Source: Verrucomicrobiaceae bacterium (GTDB lineage Bacteria; Verrucomicrobiota; Verrucomicrobiia; Verrucomicrobiales; Verrucomicrobiaceae). Taken from it: a stretch of DNA of 50,615 nt. Where the stretch lies: contig JAIYDW010000033.1 of assembly GCA_027487315.1 (NCBI GenBank), positions 1 through 50,615 of the forward strand, read 5' to 3'. Of this stretch, positions 27,247-35,343 are shown in pieces; positions within the stretch are counted from its first letter, which is position 1, and every line of letters starts with the position of its first letter. The translations under genes were made by a program, and so were the position numbers. Below the pieces are notes generated by a model that saw nothing but the letters and a program-made list of their open reading frames with translations, did no database searches and was not told the DNA's origin.

Positions 27247-28161
27247 TCACTGCGCCCCACCCTTTAACGCCTGCTCCCGCTCCCGCCTCAGTTCCTCCAA
27301 TCGACCCGCCGCCAATTGCTGCTGCTGACGATCCCTCAACTCCTTGATCCGCACAAAGTGATTGTTCATCCCCAGCTTCGACCACGGTCCCGCCGGAATC
27401 TCACCCACATCCACAAATCGCCAATCCACCGTCGCCCCACTCGGCATCCCCAGATAGTCACGCACCGCAGGTGACACATCGATTCCCGCACCCTTGTTGT
27501 GCGGATTCTTTGGCCTCGCTGTTCCGAAAACATAGTTCGGATCATCCGTCAGAAACGGCCCACAATCCTCCCATTGCGCATAGCACACCTGGTTCCCATA
27601 TCGGATCGCCAGCCAAGTCCCACGCAACACCGACCGCCCGGGTTTCACAAAACTCGTCTTGAACCAAGGAATAATCTTCGCCGCCTCCGGCTTGTGCCGC
27701 TTGTAACTCAAACAGTCGTTGTAAGGCAGCGCCACATAGAACGGGTTCAACCCGGGCGTAAAACCCTTCGGCGTGAAAGCCGCCGTCCGCTGTGCCGGAT
27801 CCGGATTGTCGTAGCCTCCAAAATTCTTCGCCCACTCGACGTCCCAGGAACTCTGATGATTCGGTGTCGGATTGTTCGCCGTCGGCATCTCCCCCGCCCA
27901 AAAAACCGTCGCCACAATGTCCGTCTTCCACGGATACCGAGTGTAAGCGGTACGCGGTAAACTCGGCGCAAACACCTTCGGACCCGCCACCGCTCCTGCC
28001 GAAGAAAGCGGCACTCCAGCCCCACCACTCTTCACCACCTTCGAGGTCGACGGCAGCGTCTGACCCATGGCCCAGCCTGACAAAATCATCACGCCCAAAG
28101 ACACAACGCACACTCTCTGCGAACGAGTCGCAGGCAGGCTAAAAAATGAACGAACAAGCAT
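27247..28161 (-). CDS. Secreted protein with possible double-psi beta-barrel fold
   Basis: A 304-residue exported protein. The ATG at 28161 gives a leader whose hydrophobic core (VCVVSLGVMILSGWAMG) starts about 17 residues in; a TTG four codons upstream is an alternative. The middle has features of double-psi beta-barrel proteins such as RlpA and expansins: NPFYVALPYND, then CYAQWEDCGPF, then GAGIDVSPAVRDYLG followed by a hydrophobic strand and a W-R-F-V stretch. The C-terminus is a charged Gln/Arg-rich helix (RDRQQQQLAAGRLEELRRE). In such folds the Asp of DVSPA is often functional, so an activity on cell wall glycan is possible. Its upstream neighbour on the same strand is an L,D-transpeptidase, which supports a cell envelope role. 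I do not recognise a named family. Confidence 0.68.
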   Translation of the reverse strand: MLVRSFFSLPATRSQRVCVVSLGVMILSGWAMGQTLPSTSKVVKSGGAGVPLSSAGAVAGPKVFAPSLPRTAYTRYPWKTDIVATVFWAGEMPTANNPTPNHQSSWDVEWAKNFGGYDNPDPAQRTAAFTPKGFTPGLNPFYVALPYNDCLSYKRHKPEAAKIIPWFKTSFVKPGRSVLRGTWLAIRYGNQVCYAQWEDCGPFLTDDPNYVFGTARPKNPHNKGAGIDVSPAVRDYLGMPSGATVDWRFVDVGEIPAGPWSKLGMNNHFVRIKELRDRQQQQLAAGRLEELRREREQALKGGAQ

Positions 28162-28377
28162 GGCAGAGGTCAACGGGGTCTCCCGTCAGGGCAGATTAGA
28201 ACCTTCAGCCTAGCACATTGCTCAATTCCCGCCACATCGAATCATTTCAAACCACCATTTCCACCATACCTATTGGACTTTATTCGATATTCCACCATTC
28301 AAAGCGCCCCTCTGAATCCAGTTCAACGAACTCATCTCCCCACCCCAAGAGTCCCATGCTCCCCGTGCCCGTTCCCA

Positions 28378-29217
28378 TCACTCCTGACTACCAGGAGCCG
28401 ACGGCGCAGGAACTGGCTCGACCGTTCCCGCTGCTCCAGCAGGCACTTCCACAGCCGCCTCAGGAACTTTCATTTCAGGCGTCGCCACTGGGGCCGCTCC
28501 ACCTTCACTCTCCCCAGTCTTCACCTCGCCCGCCGGTGCCCCTTCAGCCGCAGGCGTCTCCACAGGTTTCGGTTTCGGCTTGTACTTCGGCGGCGACCAC
28601 CTCGGCCCATCTCCCACCACCGACACTGGCGTTCCAATGTCAACAAACGCATACAGCGTCTTCACAAATCCCGAATGCACTCGGATACACCCATGCGAAG
28701 CCCGCTTCCCGGGCCGCGGAATCGGCCCCTGATGCATCCCAATTCCATCCCCAGTCAAACGCATCCAATACGGCATGCTGGCTCCTTGAAACCGCCCCCC
28801 CTCAGGCACTGAATCCCGCCCCGCCTTCGCATCCGAAACCGATACCTTTCCACTGCTGCTGTAAATTTTCCCCCACAAATTCGACCGCTTATCAACCGTC
28901 TTCTCCAACACCTTAAAACTCCCCGTCGGCGTCGGGTGCGAGTAAATCCCCGTCGCCACTGTCGTCCATCCCACCTCTTTTCCATCCCGATACAAAAACG
29001 CCTTCTGCTGGTCAATATCGATCTTCACCGACTTCGCCCCCTCCACTCCCTCACCGAACCATTCAAACAAAGGCTTCGGCTTTGCCAACTCCTCAGGCGT
29101 CGGCGGTGGTGGCTCCGGCACCTTATGAGCACAGGAACTCAATCCCAGCAATCCGATCAAGACCCATAACACTCCCTGCGTCAGAGAGACTCCATTGTTT
29201 TGTGCGCACTTTTCCAT
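28378..29217 (-). CDS. L,D-transpeptidase (YkuD/ErfK) lipoprotein
   Basis: A 279-residue lipoprotein. The leader ends with the lipobox L-S-S-C, putting the lipidated Cys at residue 29; Pro-rich linker to about 45. The YkuD domain (about 62-190) contains the catalytic SHGCIRVH with His175 and Cys177, and HPTPTG near 94-99. It would cross-link peptidoglycan by 3-3 bonds or attach a lipoprotein to peptidoglycan, on the periplasmic side. The last 80 residues are Pro/Ala/Glu-rich and probably disordered. The preceding gene on this strand is the HAD phosphatase (56 bases away), and the following one encodes the DPBB-like secreted protein. A cluster for cell wall maintenance is plausible. Confidence 0.92.
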   Translation of the reverse strand: MEKCAQNNGVSLTQGVLWVLIGLLGLSSCAHKVPEPPPPTPEELAKPKPLFEWFGEGVEGAKSVKIDIDQQKAFLYRDGKEVGWTTVATGIYSHPTPTGSFKVLEKTVDKRSNLWGKIYSSSGKVSVSDAKAGRDSVPEGGRFQGASMPYWMRLTGDGIGMHQGPIPRPGKRASHGCIRVHSGFVKTLYAFVDIGTPVSVVGDGPRWSPPKYKPKPKPVETPAAEGAPAGEVKTGESEGGAAPVATPEMKVPEAAVEVPAGAAGTVEPVPAPSAPGSQE

Positions 29218-29273
29218 TTTGCCATTCTAGATTAGCCCCAATCAACGCCCGAACAAGCACACAAATCACCTTC

Positions 29274-29927
29274 TCACCCCAGCAAAATCTTTTCGAGAGC
29301 CCCCGCATCCTCCACCACCTCACTGGCCCCCGACTTCCAGAGTTCCTCCCGATCCCGAAACCCCCAGGCCACCCCAATGGCCCGCATTCCCGCCGCATTC
29401 GCAAAAGCCATGTCCACCCCCGAGTCACCCACATAACAGCACGACTCGATCCCCACCCCAAACCGAGCCGCCGCCTCAAAAGCCGCCGCTGGATCCGGCT
29501 TCCTCGCCACCCCTTCTCGTTGCCCCAATACCAACTCAAACCTTGCCTGGGGAAAAAAATGCCCCACACACAGCTGTGTAAACCGGTGCGGCTTGTTCGA
29601 AATCACCCCCAGTTTCACCCCACCCTGCGCCAACCGCTCCACCACTTCATCCATCCCCGGATACACCCTCGTCTGATCTCTCCACCCTGCTTCATAGTGC
29701 ATCTGATAAAGCCCCAAAGCCCGCTCCACCAACGCCTCATCGCCCTGAAACGCCACCGGCAACGCCCGCTCCACCAACCTCCGCGCCCCCTCCCCAATAA
29801 ACTCCCGACACCGCTCCACCGACTGTTCAGGAAACCCCAAATCCGCCAACATCCGGTTCACCGCCTGCCCCAGGTCCGCCAAAGAATCGATCAACGTCCC
29901 GTCCAAATCAAAAAACACTGCCTTCAT
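29274..29927 (-). CDS. gph: HAD phosphatase, phosphoglycolate phosphatase-like
   Basis: A 217-residue cytoplasmic HAD-superfamily hydrolase. It starts MKAVFFDLDGTLIDS, with the nucleophile Asp7 and acid/base Asp9. It has a helical cap (about 15-90), motif II/III around GVISNKPHRFT, and motif IV as YVGDSGVDM. The N-K-P-H stretch is typical of the Gph group, which hydrolyses 2-phosphoglycolate formed during DNA repair or photorespiration-like reactions. Related enzymes act on other small phosphates, so the exact substrate is not certain. The frame reaches a TTG at 29945, but the ATG at 29927 begins exactly at the first beta strand. Confidence 0.85.
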   Translation of the reverse strand: MKAVFFDLDGTLIDSLADLGQAVNRMLADLGFPEQSVERCREFIGEGARRLVERALPVAFQGDEALVERALGLYQMHYEAGWRDQTRVYPGMDEVVERLAQGGVKLGVISNKPHRFTQLCVGHFFPQARFELVLGQREGVARKPDPAAAFEAAARFGVGIESCCYVGDSGVDMAFANAAGMRAIGVAWGFRDREELWKSGASEVVEDAGALEKILLG

Positions 29928-30021
29928 CCCAACCCCATCACCCAAGTCTCACCCTTTTCAAGCCCATCTCGAGCCCGCATTTCTCAAAGTAATCGTCGAG
30001 CGGCTCCCGCAGCACCAAGGT

Positions 30022-30043
30022 GGGACAAGCATCTTGCTTGCCC
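30022..30043. repeat. Hairpin word GGGACAAGCA-TCT-TGCTTGCCC
   Basis: The arms pair over nine bases with one bulged A and a three-base loop. Words of this kind (AAGCATCTTGCTT inside GGGA...CCC) look like the short dispersed palindromes found in many bacterial intergenic regions. Only one copy was seen in this window. Confidence 0.45.
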
Positions 30044-30198
30044 TGCAAAGTGGAGCCAACTCCCCCAGCCAGAAACACAAAGCCACCCCACCAAAAAAAC
30101 GTGAAAAAATGGCTACCTAACGTGACCAGATCGAACCCGACATTCGAGGTGCTCAAGAGGCGCAAAGGCTTGCTTGCTCAAGTCTTTCCAGTCCATAG

Positions 30199-30224
30199 GG
30201 GCGGCATCTTTTAGGATGCCGCCC
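30199..30224. repeat. Perfect 10-bp stem hairpin GGGCGGCATC/GATGCCGCCC
   Basis: A perfect ten-base stem with loop TTTTAG. There is no T-run after it on either strand, so it is not a typical terminator. It resembles a REP-type palindrome, and a RAYT transposase gene lies at the end of the window. It sits about 125 bases beyond the stop of the SUMF1-like gene. Confidence 0.5.
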
Positions 30225-30349
30225 AAGGAGTGGACAGCTTGAACAGCCAATACTCAAGCCTATCAGGCGCCTAGTGGATGACACTACCAACGTGCCAGCT
30301 CCGCCGCCGGGCATGGTGACATGCATTTCGAGAACAGGTCTAGGTCTGG

Positions 30350-33217
30350 TTAGGGCAAACCAATCCTAGCTGAACCCGAGAGCTGCAACGAAGTCGTTGG
30401 AGATGGCAGTAGCTGGTTCAGCAAAAAGTAGCCAAATCCAACACCCACTCCCATCGAATCTCTCACAACAATACCCTGATAGGTAACGGGGCGACTGACC
30501 AAATCGAGCAGCGTAAATCTCCCTGTGAAGAGACCCGTCTTCGGATTGAGTGACAACGTTGTTCCCGCAAAGTTCACAGGCGGTGCGGGCACCGTCATCC
30601 GGTGCGCAGAAGACAGCACAAAAGAGGCATTTGGTGTCCTCGCGGAAACACCAAGATCCCCACCCCCAGCAAACGCAAAAGTGTAAACGGGCGTTGTCAC
30701 ATCGCTGCCAAGAGCGTTCGTTCCTGGTGCGACTGGATTGTATTTCCGTCCGATCACAGTCATGTCATCCTGAAACGGTGCGGGATAGTTCCTCACAGAT
30801 GCGGGCTGCTGCTTTTTCAACCAGTTGATGGAGCCACCGACAGTATTGCTGACATAACTTGGAGCCACACCGGCAGAAGTGATTTTCATCGGGCTTGCCG
30901 AAGAAGAGACAATCGATCCCAAGTTCTTATAGAGGCTTTGGTAAAGAGCGATCTCGCCCAAAGGACCAGCAAATGTTGCAAACGTGTAAGGCGTGTTGTC
31001 CGGCAGTCGTCCCGCTACAGTCAGCGCCCCACCCTTGGCAACTGTAAACGAGCCAAACCCATCCCCCTCCGGCACCACTCCTCCCGGCGTCGTCATGTCC
31101 AGTCGGAAAGTATGGTAACCCATGAAAGCCTCACCAAAAACCGCAGGATCCGTCGACTTCGAGTTCCACTTGTTCCTCCACCCTCCAAAACTTGCCGTGT
31201 TCGGAACAGCTTCACCATCGACCACAGTTCCCGAAATCGTGTTCGGATTCGCATCCGTTGCCAGTTGAACACTCCAAGTCAAAGTCAGTGGCGACAAACC
31301 TTTCCGCACGACCTGAATAGTCTTGGGATTATTCACTCCCACATTCATGTCCAATCGTCCACCCTTGAACGAATAGCTACTCCCTCCAAGCACAACGCGC
31401 CCTGAATAAGCTCCAGCCGTTGTTGATGTGATTTCCAGCCTGCCGCCAAGATTCGCGTTCAGCAATGGCTCCCTGGCGATGATACCCACGAATCGGCCCA
31501 CAGCTTCCACAGGGATCGGCTGGACCGTCAACTGAATCTCCACGGTCGTACTCGGTCCAATCGCGTTCCGTGCCGTGATCTTCACCGTATACACCTTCGG
31601 AACCAATGTCACTGCCGTCGGCGATCCAGAAATCTCGCCTGTCGAGGCATTGATCCTCATTCCGGCAGGCAACCCAGTTGCACTGTAAGTCCCTGGCACC
31701 TTGCTATCCCCAGACACCACCGTAATCACCTTTGGCGTGTAAACCCCACCAACCATCGCATCGTCCAGCGTCTGCCCAGGACTGATTTCAGGAACCGCAT
31801 TGACAATGAAAAGTGTCTGCGGCGCGCTCGCCAACATCCCCGCCACGCCCGTCACCTCACAAGTGTAAACCCCCGCATCTGTCGCCTTTAGCTTCTTAAT
31901 CGTGAGCTTCTTCGTCGTCACACCCGAAAACCGCGTGGCATCATCAATCACAAGATCTAACCCGTCCTTTTTCCAAAGAAAACCTGTCGCATTTCCAGCA
32001 ACCCCTGCGGTCATCGAAACCGTTTGGGTCTCCTTGAAAACATGCTTCACCGCTGTGGTCGTGTCCACCACCACCAGGTCCGCTGGCGAACTCGTCACCG
32101 AACCAACGATGTTCGTACCCCTTAACGTATACGCACCCGCATCAGTCAGTTTCACAGCCGCAATGTTGTAACTCGAGGAAGTCGCTTCAACGCTCGTGCC
32201 GACATTTACCGTCCCTCTCCTCCACTGAAGCTTTGCTCCCAGCCCAACCACCGATGCCGTGAAACTGGCTGGCGAGTTCAAAGGCAAAATCAGGGCTGCG
32301 GGGTTCGCGTCCGGCACCAGCGGCGCAACCGCTGCCACCCGAAATCCCGTCTCATCAACTTCAGCGTCGTTTAACCAAACCCTGGCACCGTAAGACCGAA
32401 TCAAGGTGTCGACACCACTGTTAGCATAGGACCCACCAACAAAGACTGACAACCCGAGTTCGATCAATTCAGATGCATTTCCACTTTGATCAAGTGTGCC
32501 ATAAAAAGATCGCGACGCAGGATACGAACCCACTGGTGCCAGAAACCGCCCGACTAATCCAAAAATGCTATTGGTCAAAGCATAGCCGCCATTGATTCCA
32601 TTTCCCGAAATTTCGTCATCAAAATAATGATTCGCCGCATTCGTCAGTGTCGTCGATGGCCTGGCGCTCGCCGGACGCGCGTCATTCCGGGTCGCGTAAT
32701 TGTAAAACCCCGCTCCACCCGGCTTTTCAGGGCTGTAAAATGCCGCCTTTTCCCACTCGAATTGGTTTGGAACCCAGACCAAAGCGCCAAGATTCCTGGC
32801 TGGGGAGCCTCCACTAGCCATGTCGTAAGCTCCGGTCTCAGTGCTCCCTGTTCCCTTCCCATTGTGCAGCCAGTTGCAATACCGCCTCGCATCATCACTT
32901 CTCACCAAAACCACCGGATGCTTCGCAAAGCTGGCGAACGCGCGATACGTGAAGGAACCCGGTCTCCCAGACCGAATAATCGAGGGATTGCCAGTATTCC
33001 CCATCCTGATGTTGTACAATCCATTGGCATCAGTCTTCGCCACCGCATTCAGAAACTCGGCATATTGCTCGTTGGTGATTTCAAACTTGGACATCGAAAA
33101 CGTTTCGGTGACAAAGCCAAATCCTGGATTTCCCACGGTGACCCAGGTGGGACTAGCGCCAATGACGGAGCTCGAGGCACCAAAAATGGCCAGACAAAAA
33201 AGAAGGGCATGCTTCAT
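30350..33217 (-). CDS. Secreted protein: SUMF1-like head, Ig domains, C-terminal module
   Basis: A 955-residue exported protein with signal peptide MKHALLFCLAIFGASSSVIG. Residues 23-297 form a formylglycine-generating-enzyme-like (SUMF1) domain: FSMSKFEITNEQYAEFLNAV, ARRYCNWLH, VPNQFEWEKAAF, and GGSYAN near the end, then DETGFRVAA. The usual GNVWEW motif is replaced by GNASELIE and there is no Cys pair, so it should not convert Cys to formylglycine; a binding or structural role is more likely. Residues 303-385 and 390-472 are Ig-like domains, 473-565 a putative-Ig domain (GLPAGMRINASTGEISG), and 568-955 the C-terminal module shared with the giant proteins encoded at 10315-15954 and 22644-27047. 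It is the smallest of the three. Confidence 0.86.
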   Translation of the reverse strand: MKHALLFCLAIFGASSSVIGASPTWVTVGNPGFGFVTETFSMSKFEITNEQYAEFLNAVAKTDANGLYNIRMGNTGNPSIIRSGRPGSFTYRAFASFAKHPVVLVRSDDARRYCNWLHNGKGTGSTETGAYDMASGGSPARNLGALVWVPNQFEWEKAAFYSPEKPGGAGFYNYATRNDARPASARPSTTLTNAANHYFDDEISGNGINGGYALTNSIFGLVGRFLAPVGSYPASRSFYGTLDQSGNASELIELGLSVFVGGSYANSGVDTLIRSYGARVWLNDAEVDETGFRVAAVAPLVPDANPAALILPLNSPASFTASVVGLGAKLQWRRGTVNVGTSVEATSSSYNIAAVKLTDAGAYTLRGTNIVGSVTSSPADLVVVDTTTAVKHVFKETQTVSMTAGVAGNATGFLWKKDGLDLVIDDATRFSGVTTKKLTIKKLKATDAGVYTCEVTGVAGMLASAPQTLFIVNAVPEISPGQTLDDAMVGGVYTPKVITVVSGDSKVPGTYSATGLPAGMRINASTGEISGSPTAVTLVPKVYTVKITARNAIGPSTTVEIQLTVQPIPVEAVGRFVGIIAREPLLNANLGGRLEITSTTAGAYSGRVVLGGSSYSFKGGRLDMNVGVNNPKTIQVVRKGLSPLTLTWSVQLATDANPNTISGTVVDGEAVPNTASFGGWRNKWNSKSTDPAVFGEAFMGYHTFRLDMTTPGGVVPEGDGFGSFTVAKGGALTVAGRLPDNTPYTFATFAGPLGEIALYQSLYKNLGSIVSSSASPMKITSAGVAPSYVSNTVGGSINWLKKQQPASVRNYPAPFQDDMTVIGRKYNPVAPGTNALGSDVTTPVYTFAFAGGGDLGVSARTPNASFVLSSAHRMTVPAPPVNFAGTTLSLNPKTGLFTGRFTLLDLVSRPVTYQGIVVRDSMGVGVGFGYFLLNQLLPSPTTSLQLSGSARIGLP

Positions 33218-33823
33218 GTTTTTAATTCGTTAACGGTTAGGCGGGAGTCTTTCACGTTGCCCTCCACCCGCCAAAAAAGCAAGCTATTGCAGCACATATT
33301 TAATCACTTGTTTGCCATCTTTGCGATATTCTTTCATTAGCAACTTCACCTAAACGCAAAGCATGATGAGAATCAGAACACTCCACCGCTCACCCTCAAT
33401 TCATTGGCTCAGCCAATCAGACCGCTCCACAGCGATAGAAGGCGAAAATCCTTGACCTCCATTGGGTGTCCTTAAGGGCACGCAGTATCTTTGAAACCAC
33501 TCCAGCCCTCACTTGCAAAACCCCAATCCATAAAACACCAACCTTTTCGATTCAACCGCTTGTCTTCAGCCCCCACTCCCTGCTGACACGATCGCCAAAC
33601 ACCCCTAGCACCTACCTTGCTTCGGCATTTTCGCACCCAATTCTCCAACCTAATCCAGCAAGAGGTTCAATCATTACCACCAGTTCGATCTCCGTGATTG
33701 ATGCGTGAGACCGCCCCCTAAATCCGCTCGGTCTCATCCGCGAACACCTCATTTGTGAATCAACCGAAGCCCTCCTTTATGTCGCAGAATGCTACTCACA
33801 AAGGCCTCCGAGAACTCGCCCCC
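33218..33823. other. 606-base intergenic region
   Basis: No gene recognised; an 80-residue plus-strand open frame at 33466-33708 has no start context or recognisable content. The right part (near 33290-33370) is comparatively AT-rich and should carry the promoter of the SUMF1-like gene on the minus strand. A leader hairpin is listed separately. The left-over sequence between 33400 and 33820 shows nothing I can name. Confidence 0.5.
33240..33272 (-). promoter_or_regulatory. Leader hairpin upstream of the SUMF1-like gene
   Basis: GGCGGG (33240-33245) pairs with CCCGCC (33267-33272), 22 bases upstream of the start codon of the minus-strand gene, preceded in the transcript by a T-run (CTTTTTTGG). 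It may be a 5-prime leader structure that affects translation or mRNA stability. Confidence 0.3.
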
Positions 33824-34366
33824 CTATTGACCCTGTTGAACATCAATCCCCACCCCCTGCCTTACCTGTCCATCCGGCATGATCACATTCGGTCCCTGCG
33901 ACTTCCCATGATTCTGCCCGGACTCCACTACCCAAGGTTGCAGCCAGCGATAAGCACTGTTCGGCATCTCATCAAATAACGTCACCCCATACGACACCAT
34001 CAATTCCTCGGTGTTCTCATTGTCGTGCTCATGCCCATCACGATCTGCCGGACACAGCCATGTCGCCCGAGTCACTCCGTAAGGCTTCAATGTCTCAAAC
34101 CACCAGGAACTCAACTTGTCCTCGTCATCCTCATCACCCGCTTCTCTAAGGTCATGTGGATACTGCGGCCAAACCATCCCGTTATCTTGAGTATAGGTGC
34201 TGAGTCCAGCATGGAGAGCTTTCAAATTGGCAACACACCCGGCAAACTGCATCTTCGCTTTGACAAAAGAATAGGCAGGGAACGTCAACGTAACCAGCAA
34301 TGCAACAACGGCAATGCCCACCATCAATTCAACGAGCGACCAGCCTCGCGGTGAAAAACGCTTCAT
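33824..34366 (-). CDS. Type II secretion/type IV pilin-like pseudopilin
   Basis: A 180-residue prepilin-like protein. The start at 34366 gives the short basic leader MKRFSPRG, then the cleavage point before W-S-L-V-E-L-M-V-G-I with the Glu at mature position 5, then a hydrophobic helix (VVALLVTLTFPAYSFV). This is the N-methylated class III signal handled by PilD-type peptidases. The rest is the short globular head of the kind common in Verrucomicrobiota and Planctomycetota H-G-type pseudopilins: CVANLKALHAGLSTYTQDNG, WLCPADRDG, and an I-M-P-D-G end. Longer starts up to 34435 exist but would run through the terminator hairpin. It lies downstream of the secreted protein encoded at 34436-35287 on the same strand. 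Confidence 0.85.
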   Translation of the reverse strand: MKRFSPRGWSLVELMVGIAVVALLVTLTFPAYSFVKAKMQFAGCVANLKALHAGLSTYTQDNGMVWPQYPHDLREAGDEDDEDKLSSWWFETLKPYGVTRATWLCPADRDGHEHDNENTEELMVSYGVTLFDEMPNSAYRWLQPWVVESGQNHGKSQGPNVIMPDGQVRQGVGIDVQQGQ

Positions 34367-34370
34367 CCTC

Positions 34371-34407
34371 AAAAAAGAAACGGACACCTGCGATAAACAG
34401 GTGTCCG
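34371..34407 (-). terminator. Intrinsic terminator between secreted-protein gene and pseudopilin gene
   Basis: On the minus strand CGGACACCTG pairs perfectly with CAGGTGTCCG (ten base pairs, seven-base loop) and is followed by TTTCTTTTTT. The T-run ends only four bases before the pseudopilin ATG at 34366. It should end transcription from the upstream gene, so the pseudopilin either depends on read-through or has a very compact arrangement. Confidence 0.88.
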
Positions 34408-34435
34408 AGTAAACTAATTCGTTCCGATGTGTCAC

Positions 34436-35287
34436 CTAAAAGAATCGGCGATTTCCCGTAACTCGCACCGGATGAGTCTCTGTCAAATCCTGTTGACTTG
34501 ATGTATCAAGACGGGTCTGCAGCGCAGTCAATGCAGCCTCGATCGCAACCTGCGCTTCGCTATACACAAGCGGGCTATCACCGTCTGCGTTACTGACTGA
34601 CTGAACAATGGCATCAAGCAAGCCTGAATACGCCGTGGTCGCCAGCTGCTGCACATCTCTTCCAGTCTCAACAACGCTCATTTCACCCTTGCCTCTAAAC
34701 CGCAGATTGGGCCGGGTATCAATGATCTTACCCGTCCAGCCAATGTTCAGAATGTTCCCAGTCGCGTTGATCACCAAAGGCTGCTGTGTCGTAGCCGTCT
34801 GCGAAGCGTTGATCAATCCACCCGTGTTTTGAGACAAAGTCTGTTGGGTGATCTGCTCGTTACTGCTGGCGTTGCAAGTCCCTTGCACGTCACGTGCCTC
34901 AGGATCCACAAATCCAAAGCACCCACCGACATAAGTCACTCCCTTGAAGTAAAACACTGACCGGTTAGCGTTGTGAAAAGGAGCCGTATTAGCCCCCGAG
35001 TTTTGCGTGTACAACGAACCCCGGTTAAAAATGCCAATCTGCTGACTGCTCGAAGCTCCAGTGTTGTTCGCATTCGGCAAGTTTCCACCCAGATACGAGT
35101 CCGGAGTGAAAAGACCATACCCATTTCCATTCCGAAACGAGAACTGGCACTGATAAAATCCACCACGCTCCATCAACACCCCACCCGGATCACCATTGTC
35201 AAAAGGTCCTCCCGCCAGAGCCCACACATTGCTGTTGCTCATCAGAGCCACACTCACGATTGTCAGAAAGATTTTCTTCATCATCAT
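34436..35287 (-). CDS. Secreted protein of unknown function
   Basis: A 283-residue exported protein. The signal peptide is KKIFLTIVSVALMSNSNVWA; three ATG codons in a row (35287, 35284, 35281) leave the exact start open. The mature part opens with a Gly/Asn/Phe-rich region (GGPFDNGDPGGVLMERGGFYQCQFSF) and continues with many aromatic and Asn residues, one GGCFGFVDPEARDVQGTC stretch that could hold a disulfide, and a Gln/Thr-rich middle. No domain is recognised. In the transcript a purine-rich GGAGGAGG stretch lies 30-40 bases upstream. It precedes the pseudopilin, but a strong terminator separates them. A surface or matrix protein exported by the pseudopilin-type system is a guess only. Confidence 0.62.
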   Translation of the reverse strand: MMMKKIFLTIVSVALMSNSNVWALAGGPFDNGDPGGVLMERGGFYQCQFSFRNGNGYGLFTPDSYLGGNLPNANNTGASSSQQIGIFNRGSLYTQNSGANTAPFHNANRSVFYFKGVTYVGGCFGFVDPEARDVQGTCNASSNEQITQQTLSQNTGGLINASQTATTQQPLVINATGNILNIGWTGKIIDTRPNLRFRGKGEMSVVETGRDVQQLATTAYSGLLDAIVQSVSNADGDSPLVYSEAQVAIEAALTALQTRLDTSSQQDLTETHPVRVTGNRRFF

Positions 35288-35343
35288 TACAAGACTAGCC
35301 TGCTCAACCTCCTCCGGGCAAGATTTTTTTTCTTTTTTTCACC

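Larger units (their letters stand above)
29946..30349. other. 404-base intergenic region with two hairpin-forming words
   Basis: No gene was recognised. It separates two minus-strand genes and is less C-rich than the coding regions. It contains the two palindromic words listed separately at 30022-30043 and 30199-30224. The rest, including 30240-30349, shows nothing I can name. The promoter of the HAD phosphatase gene should lie at its left end. Confidence 0.6.

Noticed and set aside
30350-33217. Reading the SUMF1-like protein as the activating enzyme for the sulfatase at 5140-6573
   Set aside because: It lacks the Cys pair and GNVWEW motif and is part of a large modular secreted protein.
33466-33708. 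80-codon plus-strand open frame
   Set aside because: No start context, no recognisable sequence pattern, flanked by non-coding sequence.
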